Assembly (NCBI RefSeq): GCF_018130465.1
Contig: NZ_JAFCKJ010000003.1
Coordinates: 186,001 to 250,000, forward strand
DNA: 64,000 nt
Reading direction: 5' to 3'
From: Bradyrhizobium canariense
GTDB lineage: Bacteria > Pseudomonadota > Alphaproteobacteria > Rhizobiales > Xanthobacteraceae
Made by a program: the position numbers and the translations under genes. Numbering within the stretch: the stretch's first letter is position 1; each line of letters begins with the position of its first letter. Below the pieces are notes generated by a model. It had not been told where the DNA came from and made no database searches. It was given only the letters and a program-made list of their open reading frames with translations. Shown here one piece after another: positions 23,852-32,552 of the stretch.

Positions 23852-24591
23852 ACCAGACGTCCAATCCGGCCGTGCTCGACAAGCTGAAGCTCCGCATTCA
23901 GGCGTTGCGTGCCAAGACCATCGCCAATGGCTGCACCGAGGACGAGGCGCTGTCTGCCGCCGCCAAGGTCGCCGAGCTGCTGGATCGCCACGATTTGTCG
24001 CTGTCCGACGTCGAACTGCGCGCATCGCCGTGCGAACGGAGGGTCTTTGAGACCCATCGCAAGAAGCGAATTCCTCTGGACGACTGCATCGGCGCGATTG
24101 CTCATTTCTGCGATTGTCGGGTCTGGCGCGAGAGGAACGCGGCCGGCGAGAACCACTATGTGTTCTTCGGCCTCGGCGCGGATGTCGAGGTCGCGCATTA
24201 TCTGGCCGAATTGATCGACGGCGCCGTGCGCGCTGAACTTGGCCGCTTCAAGACCTCGCTCGACTACGCCCTGTTCCGGCACCAGGAGCGGCATCTGGCC
24301 AATGCCTCCTTCGCGCTCGGGATGGTCGCGTCAATCGCGGACAGGCTGCTGGCGATCAAGGCCAGTCGCGATCAGGTCAACGAAAGCACCGGCCGCGGGC
24401 TGGTGGTCCTCAAGACCTCGGTGGTCGATGCGGAATTCGACAAGCTCGACCTCAAGATCCGGACCCAGCGCGGCACCAGCCGGATGGTGTCGATGACGGC
24501 CTATGAAGCCGGCGGCGCCGCCGGCGCGTCGCTGGCCATCAATCCCGGCCTTGGCGAGGGGCGGGCAGGGTCCACGCGCAAAGGGAGCTGA
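23848..24591 (+). CDS. DUF2786-type protein
   Basis: A 247-residue protein starting with GTG 23848. The N-terminal region, LDKLKLRIQALRAKT..NGCTEDEALSAAAKVAELLDRH, is the helical DUF2786 module. The following part (about 75-210) contains the DUF7168-like core with HYVFFGLGADVEVAHYLAEL and ends in a Gly/Ala-rich tail. These proteins occur in phages, plasmids and islands; biochemical role unknown. It is the only ordinary-sized intact gene between the adhesin and the multicopper oxidase remnant, and fits a mobile or accessory origin. Confidence 0.78.
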   Translation: MNQTSNPAVLDKLKLRIQALRAKTIANGCTEDEALSAAAKVAELLDRHDLSLSDVELRASPCERRVFETHRKKRIPLDDCIGAIAHFCDCRVWRERNAAGENHYVFFGLGADVEVAHYLAELIDGAVRAELGRFKTSLDYALFRHQERHLANASFALGMVASIADRLLAIKASRDQVNESTGRGLVVLKTSVVDAEFDKLDLKIRTQRGTSRMVSMTAYEAGGAAGASLAINPGLGEGRAGSTRKGS

Positions 24592-25206
24592 GCGCATCGG
24601 CGTGACTGCCCAACATTGCTCTGTTTGGCAAATCAATGCCGGATTTGTCGCCGATGAGGATGCCGGGAACAATCGTCTCATTGGTCTGTTGGATCTGTGA
24701 CAACCGACGAGGTTGTGCAAAAGCTTCGGACGGGCAGCGTGGACTACGGCCATCAAGCTATGGCGAGGTCGGGCGGAGAAATCTGGCAACCTTGGTAACC
24801 CGCACGCTGAAAAGACGCTGCAGCGTCGTTCCCAACCGATTCATCAATCATCGACAAGCTGGCAATGCGCCGTGCACGACACTTCGGCGTCGCCACTCAG
24901 TTGCAGGGACCGCAAGGTTGAAGTTGTCGTATGGCTACACGATCCTCGCACTCCTGCCCTGGCACTCCTGCCTCTCGCAGGGGGGACGGCGTCCTCGGTA
25001 CCGCATCAAGAGCCAGGATCAGAATTTCGAGCGTGTCGTGGCTGAGGACTTGCCGAGCCGTTCGGCAGCGCTGACCTCGCTCCTGCCTCGGTTTCAGAAT
25101 GCGGTGCTGCGAAACTGCACATCCGATCTATTGCTGACAATGCTGACTTTCGGCAGCCTATGCTTTTGGACATGAGTTCGCGATCTTGCAGGCTCGGCCG
25201 AATATC
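24592..25206. other. No confident gene
   Basis: Several overlapping open frames of 65-179 codons cross this 615-base stretch, none with a ribosome site or recognised motif, and all with scattered Cys/Trp/Arg composition typical of non-coding frames. It may hold eroded sequence. Confidence 0.4.
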
Positions 25207-25281
25207 TCAGGCGTGCAATCCAAAAAAGCCTGCGACAAAGACGATGACTACGATGACGCCGATGATGTAGAAAATGTTCAT
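25207..25281 (-). CDS. Tiny membrane peptide, 24 residues
   Basis: Encodes MNIFYIIGVIVVIVFVAGF plus a short end GLHA. It is a single hydrophobic helix with almost no flanks. I recall near-identical tiny proteins in Bradyrhizobium. CGGAG precedes the ATG by 7 bases. Role unknown; such peptides often bind larger membrane complexes, which is only an analogy. Confidence 0.62.
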   Translation of the reverse strand: MNIFYIIGVIVVIVFVAGFFGLHA

Positions 25282-25585
25282 GGTGTACTCCGAGTGAGAC
25301 ATGCGCGCTTTCAGCATGAAAGCGCCGCGCTCCAACAGGCAACGTGCCGGTCTACAACTAAGTTCCTAGCCCACGACCTGAGTTACGCAGCCTCGCTCCT
25401 TTGCGCCTTTACATCCTCCGCCGCCCTGTTGAGATGCACGTGCTGGTCGACATGATGAAAGGTCTATCACGACTCGCTGCTCACTAGTGCTCACTCTCGA
25501 AGATCTAAGAGTCACCAACCAAGACGCACTCATTCGCAGAGGAACGCTTATGCGTGTCCAACATTGAAGCAGTTGGAGGCGGCCG
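25282..25585. other. No confident gene
   Basis: The space between the tiny membrane peptide gene (minus strand) and the DUF6894 gene (plus strand). It likely carries their divergent promoters, but I see no clear promoter pair or repeat. Confidence 0.35.
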
Positions 25586-25816
25586 ATGCCACATTACTAT
25601 TTTGATATCAAAGACGGCCACAGGCTGGTCGACCCATCGGGACTGGACTTCAGGGACGATGACGACGCCATTGCGAAGGCAGGTGTGATCGCTATCGGAG
25701 TGTCTCTCGACCAGCCGGCGATTGATCCGGAGCGGCACATTGCTGTTCTAAATAATTCAAGGGAGGAAATCTTCAGGGTGCCGGTTTATTCCAAGCCGTC
25801 GATGAGCACCACGTAG
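25586..25816 (+). CDS. DUF6894 family protein
   Basis: A 76-residue protein starting MPHYYFDIKDGHRLVDPSG and ending with the family's VPVYSK motif. A strong ribosome site (GGAGGCGG) precedes ATG 25586. This domain is abundant as small stand-alone proteins in rhizobia, several per genome; no function is established. A second, divergent member is encoded at 62468-62689. The extra PSMSTT after VPVYSK is slightly longer than usual. Confidence 0.85.
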   Translation: MPHYYFDIKDGHRLVDPSGLDFRDDDDAIAKAGVIAIGVSLDQPAIDPERHIAVLNNSREEIFRVPVYSKPSMSTT

Positions 25817-26017
25817 ACGCTCGCAAGCGCGAGTGCAGTGACGTTCAGTTCGACGCCGCAAGCGGCAAGGCGGTAGCTAGGCTTGATCTCGGATTGTATT
25901 GATCGCTCGCTCGGCCTGCCTAAGTTGGCTGCTCGGCAGGTCATTCCTCTGATTGTCCAAATCAAGGGCGAGCGAACGAGGTTATCCAGCTCGAACGGCG
26001 TTTTCGACGGTTGGACG

Positions 26018-26101
26018 TCACCAGTGGCCTCGACTGCGACCCCAGTATCCGCCACCACCGAACAAGAGCACGACCAAAACGATAATCAGGATTGTTTCCA
26101 T
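26018..26101 (-). CDS. Tiny DUF3309-like membrane peptide, 27 residues
   Basis: METILIIVLVVLLFGGGGY followed by WGRSRGHW: one hydrophobic helix, a glycine run and a short Trp/Arg tail. This layout is that of short DUF3309-type proteins common in Bradyrhizobium. A longer relative is encoded at 60583-60747. No strong ribosome site is seen (GGAGAA lies 4 bases before the ATG). Confidence 0.62.
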   Translation of the reverse strand: METILIIVLVVLLFGGGGYWGRSRGHW

Positions 26102-26431
26102 GGGAATTCTCCGTTGACGGCGACGGCATGAGTCGCCGCGTAGCAAGCATTCAACCGCGTCTTGAAAGTATTGTTCCCGATACCGGGAGGGCCGCTGTGC
26201 GAGGCGTTACTGTCGGAACGAAGATGGCTGCCAGTTGCCGTCATCATCAACAGGGGGTGATCACGACAGAGACGTTGACCATGATCGCCAAGCCGTCGTT
26301 ATCGACAGGCAGTAGTCGGATCTTGACGGCCTCCAGAGTGGAGGCCGTTTTCCGAGCGGAAAGAGCTGGCCGGCCGAATTCGATGTCTGGTCCCTTCGCG
26401 TTCCGCTAGGCCATCGAAGTCCGCGAGCCTT
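26102..26431. other. No gene recognised upstream of the oxidase remnant
   Basis: A complete multicopper oxidase gene would need its first cupredoxin domain here and further upstream, but none of the three plus-strand frames shows the expected HxH copper motifs. The junction between remnant and unrelated DNA is near 26430-26460. Confidence 0.5.
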
Positions 26432-27691
26432 TTGGGGCAAGTGACGGGCAAGGGACGGGCAACGGACGACGCGTCGATCTGGGACACCAACGGCCGCTTC
26501 ACAAGCGTCAATGGCGTCGTGCAACCGACGCTTACCTTGCCGGCAGGTGAAATCCAGCGCTGGCGCTTCGTGCATGCCGGCATTCACGACACGGTCAACG
26601 TTCAGATCGTGCGCGCGACGCCGGCGGGCGCAACCAATCTGATCGCGGCTTCGGCGCTGAGCGGCAACCGCCAGCAGCAGAAGGCCGACCTTCTCGCCGC
26701 CTGCAATGCCTCGCCCTCGACGCTGATCCCGCAGTTCGAGATCGCATCCGATGGTCTGACCCGGACCAGGCTGCGGACCGTGCACGCCTCCCAGGTCGGC
26801 GGTGTCCTTGAATCGAACTACATGCAGCCCGGCTATCGCAGCGACGTCCTCGTGGTATTCCCCTCGGACGGCGACTACTGCCTGCTCAACCAGGCCGCCC
26901 CGCGGGCCGAGCGTGTCTCCAACGGCGGCGGCGGGCAGGGGCCCTCGACGCCGCAATTGCTGGCTTACGTCCATGTGCGCGGCGGCCAGCCCGTGAGCGG
27001 CGATCTGCAGGCCTATGTCGGCAAGGCGCTGTACGATGCCAATCCGACGCTGCCGGACCCCGTCCGCGCCGGACTGCGTGACGGCGACCTGCGGCCGTGG
27101 GCGCCGTTCGAGAACCTCGCGCCGCCGGCTGCCGGCAGCCAGGAGCAGCAGGCCGCATTCGCGATCAATTTCCCGGCCTTCACCGTCAATAACAACTCGT
27201 ACGATCCCGACGTGGTGAACTTCACGCGCGAGGTCAACACGACGGACGACTGGCTGCTTTCCGCGCAAGGCGAGCCGCACATCTTCCATATCCACGTCAA
27301 TCCGTTTGAGGTCGTCGACGTCGTTACGACGAACGCCAACGGCCAGCAGATATCGATCTACAATGCCGACGGCACCTGCAAGCCCGACATCGTGTATGCC
27401 GACAAGCAGCAACTGGCCAACCAGTATTGCGGCATGTGGCACACCTTCCGCGACACGATCATCGTCGAGAACAACTATCAGATCCGCGTCAGGACGCGGT
27501 ATGACCGCTACATCGGCGAGTACGTCCTGCATTGCCACATCCTGGACCATGAGGATGCGGGCATGATGGCCAACATCGCGATCGTTCCCGACCTCAACGC
27601 GCCAGGCGGGGGCCTCGGGATGGCGGGCATGCGCCACGCCAAGCAGCCCATGATGACACCGGCAGCAGCGCCGGCAAGCCACAAGCATTGA
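26432..27691 (+). pseudogene. Multicopper oxidase, 5'-truncated (C-terminal two thirds)
   Basis: The frame is open from 26432 (TTG) and clearly homologous from about DDASIWDTNGRFTSVNGV onward. It includes GEIQRWRFVHAG of the middle cupredoxin domain and, in the last domain, HIFHIHVNPFEV (HxxHxH) and HCHILDHEDAGMM (HCHxxxH with the axial Met), which bind type 1 and part of the type 2/3 copper sites. The first domain, which supplies the other HxH ligands, is absent, so a working enzyme cannot form. The tail is Met/His-rich (GMAGMRHAKQPMM, SHKH). The gene most likely lost its 5' part by deletion. It lies 31 bases before the DJ-1 family gene. Confidence 0.8.
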
Positions 27692-27722
27692 AGGCCGAAG
27701 TCAGCTGAGAGGATCGCGCGCG

Positions 27723-28388
27723 ATGAAGATCGGCATCCCCGTCTACGATGGCGTCGACATGCTCGACGTCGCCGGCCCTTTCGAGATGTTCGCCTGGGCC
27801 AAGTTCGAGGTCGAGATCGTCGCCGCGGAGCCGGGATTGAAACGGTTTCGCGGGGGATTTCGGTTTGAGGTCACAAAGTCCTTCGCGGAATGTACCCAGT
27901 ACGATGCCATCTGGGTGCCCGGCGGCGATCCGCCCGCGCTCACTGAGATCATCAACGATCCGCACCGGACCTACATCCATTTTCTGACCAAGCAGGCCGC
28001 CGGTGCGAAGTACATGTGCTCGGTCTGCGAGGGAGCGATGCTGTTCGCGGCGTCTGGCCTGCTCGACGGCTACTTTGCGACGACGCACTGGGCGTTTCTG
28101 GAATGCTTCCCGACGCTCTTCCCGAAGGTGAAGGTTGCCGACGGACACCCGCGTTTCGTGCTCGATCGCAATCGCCTGACCGGCGGCGGAATCTCGGCCG
28201 GGCTGGACGAGGCGCTGATGCTGATCACGCTGCTCGGCGGCACGGAGCTGGCGCGTGCGGTTCAGCAAAACACCCAGTACTATCCAGACCCGCCCGTTGT
28301 ACTATCCAGACCCGCCCGTTCGCAGCGCGATTCCGCCGGCGCCGCAATGCCCTCTCGTCGGGGTAAAGCTGTCGGGGCGAAGCAATAG
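27723..28388 (+). CDS. DJ-1/PfpI family protein with an altered C-terminus
   Basis: A 221-residue protein starting MKIGIPVYDGVDMLDVAGP. The nucleophile-elbow cysteine is in MCSVCEGAMLF (about residue 102), with the Asp/Glu-rich pocket strand AIWVPGGDPP. This class includes cysteine-dependent hydratases, glyoxalase-like enzymes and AraC-associated amidase-like domains; the exact reaction is unknown. A perfect 22-bp tandem duplication (28277-28320) shifts the frame so the last 30 or so residues are Arg/Ser-rich and foreign. GAGAGGA lies upstream of ATG 27723. Confidence 0.8.
   Translation: MKIGIPVYDGVDMLDVAGPFEMFAWAKFEVEIVAAEPGLKRFRGGFRFEVTKSFAECTQYDAIWVPGGDPPALTEIINDPHRTYIHFLTKQAAGAKYMCSVCEGAMLFAASGLLDGYFATTHWAFLECFPTLFPKVKVADGHPRFVLDRNRLTGGGISAGLDEALMLITLLGGTELARAVQQNTQYYPDPPVVLSRPARSQRDSAGAAMPSRRGKAVGAKQ
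28277..28320 (+). repeat. Perfect 22-bp tandem duplication inside a coding region
   Basis: GTACTATCCAGACCCGCCCG plus TT occurs twice head to tail (28277-28298 and 28299-28320). Twenty-two is not a multiple of three, so the second copy changes the reading frame. With one copy removed, the frame continues as QYYPDPPVRSAIPPAPQCPL, a more protein-like end. Confidence 0.9.
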
Positions 28389-28505
28389 GTCAGGTCAGCC
28401 GTCGAGTATTCGTCTAACTATTTGATATTTTGTGAGTTTAGTCGGTTTGGCCGTCCGTCCGGTTCGAATTCTGGAACAATTTGGCCGCCTTCGCGTTATC
28501 TCGCC

Positions 28506-28697
28506 ATGACGGAAGATGTTTCCTACCGGCGCAAGCCCCTGACCCCCGAACAGCGCCAGGCGCGCGATGCGACACGCCGTATCGAAGCCGAGAAAGCCAT
28601 GCGCGATCACGAAGCGGCACAGAAGGCGTTTTACGCCAACCGGGAGCGGCTCAGAGCCGAACGTCTCGCACGTGAGGAGGCGGAGTCGAAGGGCTGA
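28506..28697 (+). CDS. Small charged helical protein, 63 residues
   Basis: Starts MTEDVSYRRKPLTPEQRQAR and continues with an almost uninterrupted Arg/Glu/Ala helix to its end (REEAESKG), likely a short coiled coil. An in-frame start at 28422 would add an unlikely tail. I recall similar proteins in Bradyrhizobium; function unknown. Confidence 0.6.
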   Translation: MTEDVSYRRKPLTPEQRQARDATRRIEAEKAMRDHEAAQKAFYANRERLRAERLAREEAESKG

Positions 28698-28742
28698 CCG
28701 GCACTCCCACCGTGCCGAAAATTTCTCGACCGACTTCGGCGT

Positions 28743-28967
28743 TTAGTGCCGGTTAGGGACGCGCGTCACGCTCAACGCCTGCTTCAGCGCCTGAACGGCG
28801 CTTGCGAAAGGTCTCCGAGGCGATTGCGCCTCGATCGCTTCGGCTGCGACGCGACAATCGTCAGCGACCTTGAGCAACCCGCTTCGCGCGAGGTCCATGG
28901 TGGAGAGGGCTGCCTGCTCCAGGCAGACCCGTTCAAGCCGTCGAAACTCCCGCAGCTCTTTGTTCAT
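28743..28967 (-). CDS. Small helical protein, 74 residues
   Basis: MNKELREFRRLERVCLEQAA leads into DLARSGLLKVADDCRVAAEA and ends in a basic tail. Helical and soluble; a member of a small family I recall from Bradyrhizobium, with a related core at 23609-23851. No function known. Confidence 0.6.
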   Translation of the reverse strand: MNKELREFRRLERVCLEQAALSTMDLARSGLLKVADDCRVAAEAIEAQSPRRPFASAVQALKQALSVTRVPNRH

Positions 28968-29219
28968 GCGTCAGATCTCGATGTCCCCGGGCCATGCGGC
29001 GCTGAGTCTGCTTAATGATTGGTAAACGTCCCTGCCTAGACGGGCCGGCTGGCGTAGAGCTGGTGCGTGCCCTGCACACGCCCGCCTGGGCGTAGCCCAC
29101 CGGGCTTGACGGCGTTAGGCGTCCGCCGGAAGCTTCAAATGATCCTGACGTGAACCACGGAGAACGTTCGCTTCCAGCCAGTCCGATCCCGATCAGCGAA
29201 AACGAGAATGGAGCTGACC

Positions 29220-29537
29220 ATGACCACGTTCGACAAGCGCGAGCAGGGCTTTGAGGCCAAATTCGTCCACGACGAGGAGCTCATGTTCAAAGCCACGGCC
29301 CGGTCCAACAAGCTGCTCGGGCTCTGGGCCGCAGGCCAGCTCGGCCTCGGCGGCGATGCCGCGGCCAGTTACGCGACGGCGTTGGTGACGGACCATCTGG
29401 AGAACCAGACGATGGACGAGATCCTGGACAAGGTGTCAGGCGACCTTGCCGCCAGGGGCGTCGCCCCCGAGCAGGTCGCAGCCAAGCTTCAGGAATGCTT
29501 GCACCAGGCGTTGCAGCAGCTCGAAGCGGACAAGTGA
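29220..29537 (+). CDS. DUF1476 protein, F1-ATPase inhibitor zeta subunit type
   Basis: A 105-residue protein, MTTFDKREQGFEAKFVHDEE then ARSNKLLGLWAAGQLGL, matching the DUF1476 family. In Paracoccus the member called zeta inserts its N-terminal helix into the F1-ATPase and blocks hydrolysis. The family length and the conserved KLLGLWAA helix are present, and the N-terminal segment believed to be inhibitory (about residues 1-20) is intact. GGAG lies before ATG 29220. It has its own transcription unit; the gene after it is on the opposite strand. Confidence 0.88.
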   Translation: MTTFDKREQGFEAKFVHDEELMFKATARSNKLLGLWAAGQLGLGGDAAASYATALVTDHLENQTMDEILDKVSGDLAARGVAPEQVAAKLQECLHQALQQLEADK

Positions 29538-29558
29538 AAGAAAGCCGGCCCTCGAGCC

Positions 29559-30149
29559 TCACTCCGCATGCTTGCGCGCCCCGGAGTCGCTCAGTCTGTC
29601 GACGTAGGCAATGCCGATCGCCGAGACGACGAAGGTGAGGTGGATCAGCACCTGCCACATCACACCAGTCTCGCTGTAGCCGGCTCGGTTCGAGCCGAGA
29701 TTGCCGGCCTCGATGAAGGTGCGCAGCAGCGCGATCGAGGAGATGCCGATGATGGCCATGGCGAGCTTGATCTTCAGGACGCTTGCGTTGACGTGGCCGA
29801 GCCATTCCGGCTCGTCGGGGTGGCCCTGGAGATCGAGCCGCGAGACGAATGTCTCATAGCCGCCGACGATCACCATCACGAGCAGGTTGGAGATCATCAC
29901 GACGTCGATCAGCGCCAGCACGCTCATCATGATCTGCTGCTCGGTGAGGTCGATCGCGTGCCAGGAGAGATGCCAGAGCTCCTTGAGGAACAGCACGATG
30001 TAGACGCATTGCGCCACGATCAGCCCGAAATAGAGCGGCAGTTGCAGCCAGCGCGAACCGAAGATGACCATCGGGATCAAGCCCAGACGCGGCAAGGGCG
30101 GTCGGGGTTCGGTGCGGAGTTCGGATTTGGGTCCAGGCTCAACCGACAT
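29559..30149 (-). CDS. UPF0114 (YqhA-type) membrane protein
   Basis: A 196-residue inner-membrane protein with four hydrophobic helices (about residues 38-60, 75-98, 130-150 and 160-182). The conserved GGYETFVSRLD between helices 2 and 3 and LKIKLAMAIIGISSI are diagnostic of the family. The N-terminus is Pro-rich and polar. Function not known. Convergent with the zeta-like gene, 21 bases apart. Confidence 0.88.
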   Translation of the reverse strand: MSVEPGPKSELRTEPRPPLPRLGLIPMVIFGSRWLQLPLYFGLIVAQCVYIVLFLKELWHLSWHAIDLTEQQIMMSVLALIDVVMISNLLVMVIVGGYETFVSRLDLQGHPDEPEWLGHVNASVLKIKLAMAIIGISSIALLRTFIEAGNLGSNRAGYSETGVMWQVLIHLTFVVSAIGIAYVDRLSDSGARKHAE

Positions 30150-30308
30150 TCAGGCAGTATCCTCGCACCGAGATCATCTCGCTTGCATGTAACCCGACAA
30201 GATGGCCGACGGAAGACGCGAGGCGCCTGTCGTCTTCCGAGGACCATGCCGTTTCGTGCTACCGTGCCGAGCGGCCATCGTGCGACGGCCAGGATCGGGA
30301 GGCGGGTA

Positions 30309-30605
30309 GTGACTTGCGGAGTGACTTGGAGCTGCTTCGGCAAATGGCCCGGCGCGATCGCTGCTGCGATCCTGCTCGGCTGCAGCGGCGCCGAGGTGTC
30401 GGCCACGCCGCTGACGCCGTTTCGCTACGAGGCGCAGGCGCAACGTCATTGCCCGCACGACCAGGTCGTCTGGCTCGATTTCAGCAAAGGCGTCTACTAC
30501 GGCAAAGGCCAGAAGCGGTACGGCCAGGGCCCTGACGGCAGCTTCGTCTGCCTGAGCGAAGCCCGCGACAGCTTCTATCGCCGCTCGCTGTTTGGGTTGC
30601 GCTAA
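30309..30605 (+). CDS. Small exported protein, possible lipoprotein, 98 residues
   Basis: Start GTG 30309 follows GGGAGGCGGGTA, a strong ribosome site. The N-terminal helix ends in ILLGCSG, which fits a lipobox (LLGC); signal peptidase I cleavage after EVSA is the alternative. The mature part has HCPHDQVVWLDFSKGVYYG and later KRYGQGPDGSFVCLSEA, with two Cys that may pair. Likely periplasmic. I recall short relatives in rhizobia with the same VVWLD.....YY pattern; function unknown. Confidence 0.68.
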   Translation: MTCGVTWSCFGKWPGAIAAAILLGCSGAEVSATPLTPFRYEAQAQRHCPHDQVVWLDFSKGVYYGKGQKRYGQGPDGSFVCLSEARDSFYRRSLFGLR

Positions 30606-30647
30606 GCGTACCTGTAAGCGTACCTGGCGGGGCTGTGGGCGGGCCGG

Positions 30648-30776
30648 CTATTTCTGGCCCGGCAACGTCACCGGGACGTGCGGGGAAGTGCTGATGACAC
30701 GGGGGCTTCCGTCCGGATAGGTGCGGTCGCCACGGATCAACGATTCCAGAACGAGGAAAAATTTCTCGGCAAGCAT
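30648..30776 (-). CDS. Small protein, 42 residues
   Basis: From ATG 30776: MLAEKFFLVLESLIRGDRT then a tail SPRVISTSPHVPVTLP. I recall this short family, MLAEKFFLVLE...SSPHVPVKLP, repeatedly in Bradyrhizobium. It has an amphipathic N-terminal helix and an extended tail. GAAGGTG lies upstream. Role unknown. Confidence 0.62.
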   Translation of the reverse strand: MLAEKFFLVLESLIRGDRTYPDGSPRVISTSPHVPVTLPGQK

Positions 30777-30932
30777 TTGCGTCACCTTCGTTGGTGATGG
30801 CCTCTTGAAATTTAGTCGAGGCGTCGAACGCAGAAATTCAATCAACTAAGCGGGAGCAGGGCAATCCAAAACAGATCGCGCGCTGCAACACGGTGTAGTT
30901 GTAGTTAGAAAAAAGGAAAGTGATGGTCGTGA

Positions 30933-31031
30933 TCAGCCGAAGGCCAATGCCACGAGGCTCGAGCACAGCAGGACCAAACCGCCTGCGGTCAATGCCAGGA
31001 AGCCATCGGATACGAGGTCATGGTTGCGCAT
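30933..31031 (-). CDS. Tiny membrane peptide, 32 residues
   Basis: MRNHDLVSDGFLALTAGGL followed by VLLCSSLVALAFG: a polar seven-residue head and one hydrophobic helix. No strong ribosome site. Supported mainly by its composition and by its neighbours of the same style. Confidence 0.45.
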   Translation of the reverse strand: MRNHDLVSDGFLALTAGGLVLLCSSLVALAFG

Positions 31032-31133
31032 GGGACACCTGCCGCTCTCGTCTTCGATGCCCGATCGGATCGATTAAGAACGTCCGAACGCGCCGTCTTG
31101 AAAGAGGTGATGCTTGCCGCCCGCGCGAGCGCC

Positions 31134-31223
31134 TCAGGCCCTCGTGCGGTAACCTTCAAACGCATGGGCCAGGAAGATCCCCGCGCTTACCAAACCCATC
31201 AGTGCCGAAACCGTCTCGATCAT
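31134..31223 (-). CDS. Tiny membrane peptide, 29 residues
   Basis: MIETVSALMGLVSAGIFLAH then AFEGYRTRA. One helix with a basic C-terminus. I recall near relatives in Bradyrhizobium (MIET.SALIGL...IF.AHA). GAATGAGACG precedes the ATG, a weak ribosome site. Confidence 0.55.
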   Translation of the reverse strand: MIETVSALMGLVSAGIFLAHAFEGYRTRA

Positions 31224-31576
31224 CGTCTCATTCCATTCCGCCCTGCACGCGAGAAAACGCGGGCGGCCTTGCACAGTCAAAAGAATTCCAGTGAGCGGCT
31301 CGACAATGGGGTGGAGTGAGGATTTGGCGCAACAGAATGTCCAGCAGTGGCACAGAGCAGGGTGCCCGCGCCCCGTAGTTCAACGGGCAGAAGCGAACGT
31401 CCCGTTTACCATCCCGGCGTGAACGCTGTGCTCCCCATTTCCGCCGTGATCGGGTTGCGTTATCGTTACCTCTTCCGACGCGGTGGTGGGCCGCCTCGGA
31501 TTAAAGGACCGGACGGCGCGTCCCCCGTAGCCAAAGCGGGTTGGGTGCGCCTCCGGCGGAATGGTATTTGGGGCGA
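31224..31576. other. No confident gene upstream of rlpA
   Basis: Contains a stretch at 31369-31395 that resembles a tRNA 5' half (GCCCCGTAGTTCAACGGG) but lacks a matching T arm and acceptor partner. The remainder is probably the rlpA leader. No promoter pair could be assigned. Confidence 0.4.
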
Positions 31577-32509
31577 ATGGGGATCCGACGGTCAGATTCG
31601 GTTTTGCGGGTCGCGCGCGGTGTTGCGGCGGCCGCGACCTGCCTTGCGCTCGCCAATTGCGCCTCCTCCAACAAATTCGCCAGCCGTGTCGATCCGAAGT
31701 ACGGCGTGTCTTCGAGCCCCCGGGTCGTGGCCTTGGGCGACCCGGTCCCCAAGGGCGGCGGCACCTACCGCGTCGGCAAGCCCTATGTGGTAGGTGGCCG
31801 GACCTATGTGCCCGAAGAGGACGTCAACTACCGTGCCGAGGGCATGGCGTCCTGGTACGGCGACGATTTCCACGGCCGCCTGACCGCCAATGGCGAAGTG
31901 TTCGACATGGGCTCGCTGACCGCGGCACATCCGACCCTGCCGATGCCGTCCTATGCGCGGGTGACCAACGTATCGAACGGCAAGTCGCTGATCGTCCGCG
32001 TCAATGACCGCGGGCCCTATCACGGCAACCGGCTCATCGACGTCTCGAACAAAGCCGCCGAACTCCTTGAATTCAAAGGCAATGGGGTCGCCAAGGTCCG
32101 TGTGGAATATGTCGGCCGGGCGCCGTTGGAAGGCTCCGACGACCGCCAGCTGATGGCCACCTTGCGTACCGGGATCCCGGCGCCGTCACCCTCGATGGTC
32201 CGGGTCGCCTCGGCGAGACCCTTCGTGCCGGAGCTGCCGTCGTCGAGCCGCGGCGCCATTCGCGGCGAGGTTCCGACGCCGGAGGGACGACCCTACAATC
32301 TCGGCAACACCTCCGCCGACATGGCTTCGCTTAATGCGACCTCGGAAATGTCGGCCTCGAGCCGCAACCGGGGCCGGGCGCTCCAGAACGCGCGCGCCGT
32401 GTCCTATGACGAGGACGGCCGCTATGCGCCCGAGAGCGCGTCCGGCGCCTACGCCTCGGACGGCGCTGCCGAGGCCCGCGGCATCCTGAGCGGCCGCGGC
32501 CTCTACTGA
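31577..32509 (+). CDS. rlpA: RlpA-type septal lytic transglycosylase, lipoprotein
   Basis: A 310-residue lipoprotein. The lipobox LANC follows a short signal (MGIRRSDSVLRVARGVAAA). The double-psi beta-barrel domain (about residues 88-180) holds GMASWYGDDFHGRLTANGEV, the catalytic-site Asp region and VNDRGPYHGNRLIDVSNKAA. RlpA enzymes cleave glycan strands lacking stem peptides at the septum. The C-terminal 120 residues are low-complexity Ser/Ala/Arg and no SPOR domain is evident. An in-frame ATG at 31541 is possible; GGGGCGA before 31577 favours the later start. Confidence 0.88.
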   Translation: MGIRRSDSVLRVARGVAAAATCLALANCASSNKFASRVDPKYGVSSSPRVVALGDPVPKGGGTYRVGKPYVVGGRTYVPEEDVNYRAEGMASWYGDDFHGRLTANGEVFDMGSLTAAHPTLPMPSYARVTNVSNGKSLIVRVNDRGPYHGNRLIDVSNKAAELLEFKGNGVAKVRVEYVGRAPLEGSDDRQLMATLRTGIPAPSPSMVRVASARPFVPELPSSSRGAIRGEVPTPEGRPYNLGNTSADMASLNATSEMSASSRNRGRALQNARAVSYDEDGRYAPESASGAYASDGAAEARGILSGRGLY

Positions 32510-32552
32510 GCAGGCAAATCCGGCAAGCCGCGCAGCATTGCTGCGCTGCGGT

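Noticed and set aside
31369-31440. tRNA-like start GCCCCGTAGTTCAACGGG
   Set aside because: It has a D-arm-like sequence but no T arm with GGTTCGA and no matching acceptor 3' strand, so not called even as a tRNA pseudogene.
5186-31500. Complete integrative element with attachment sites
   Set aside because: No integrase, transposase, relaxase or toxin-antitoxin pair was recognised and no copy of the tRNA 3' end was found, so only an eroded accessory region is claimed.
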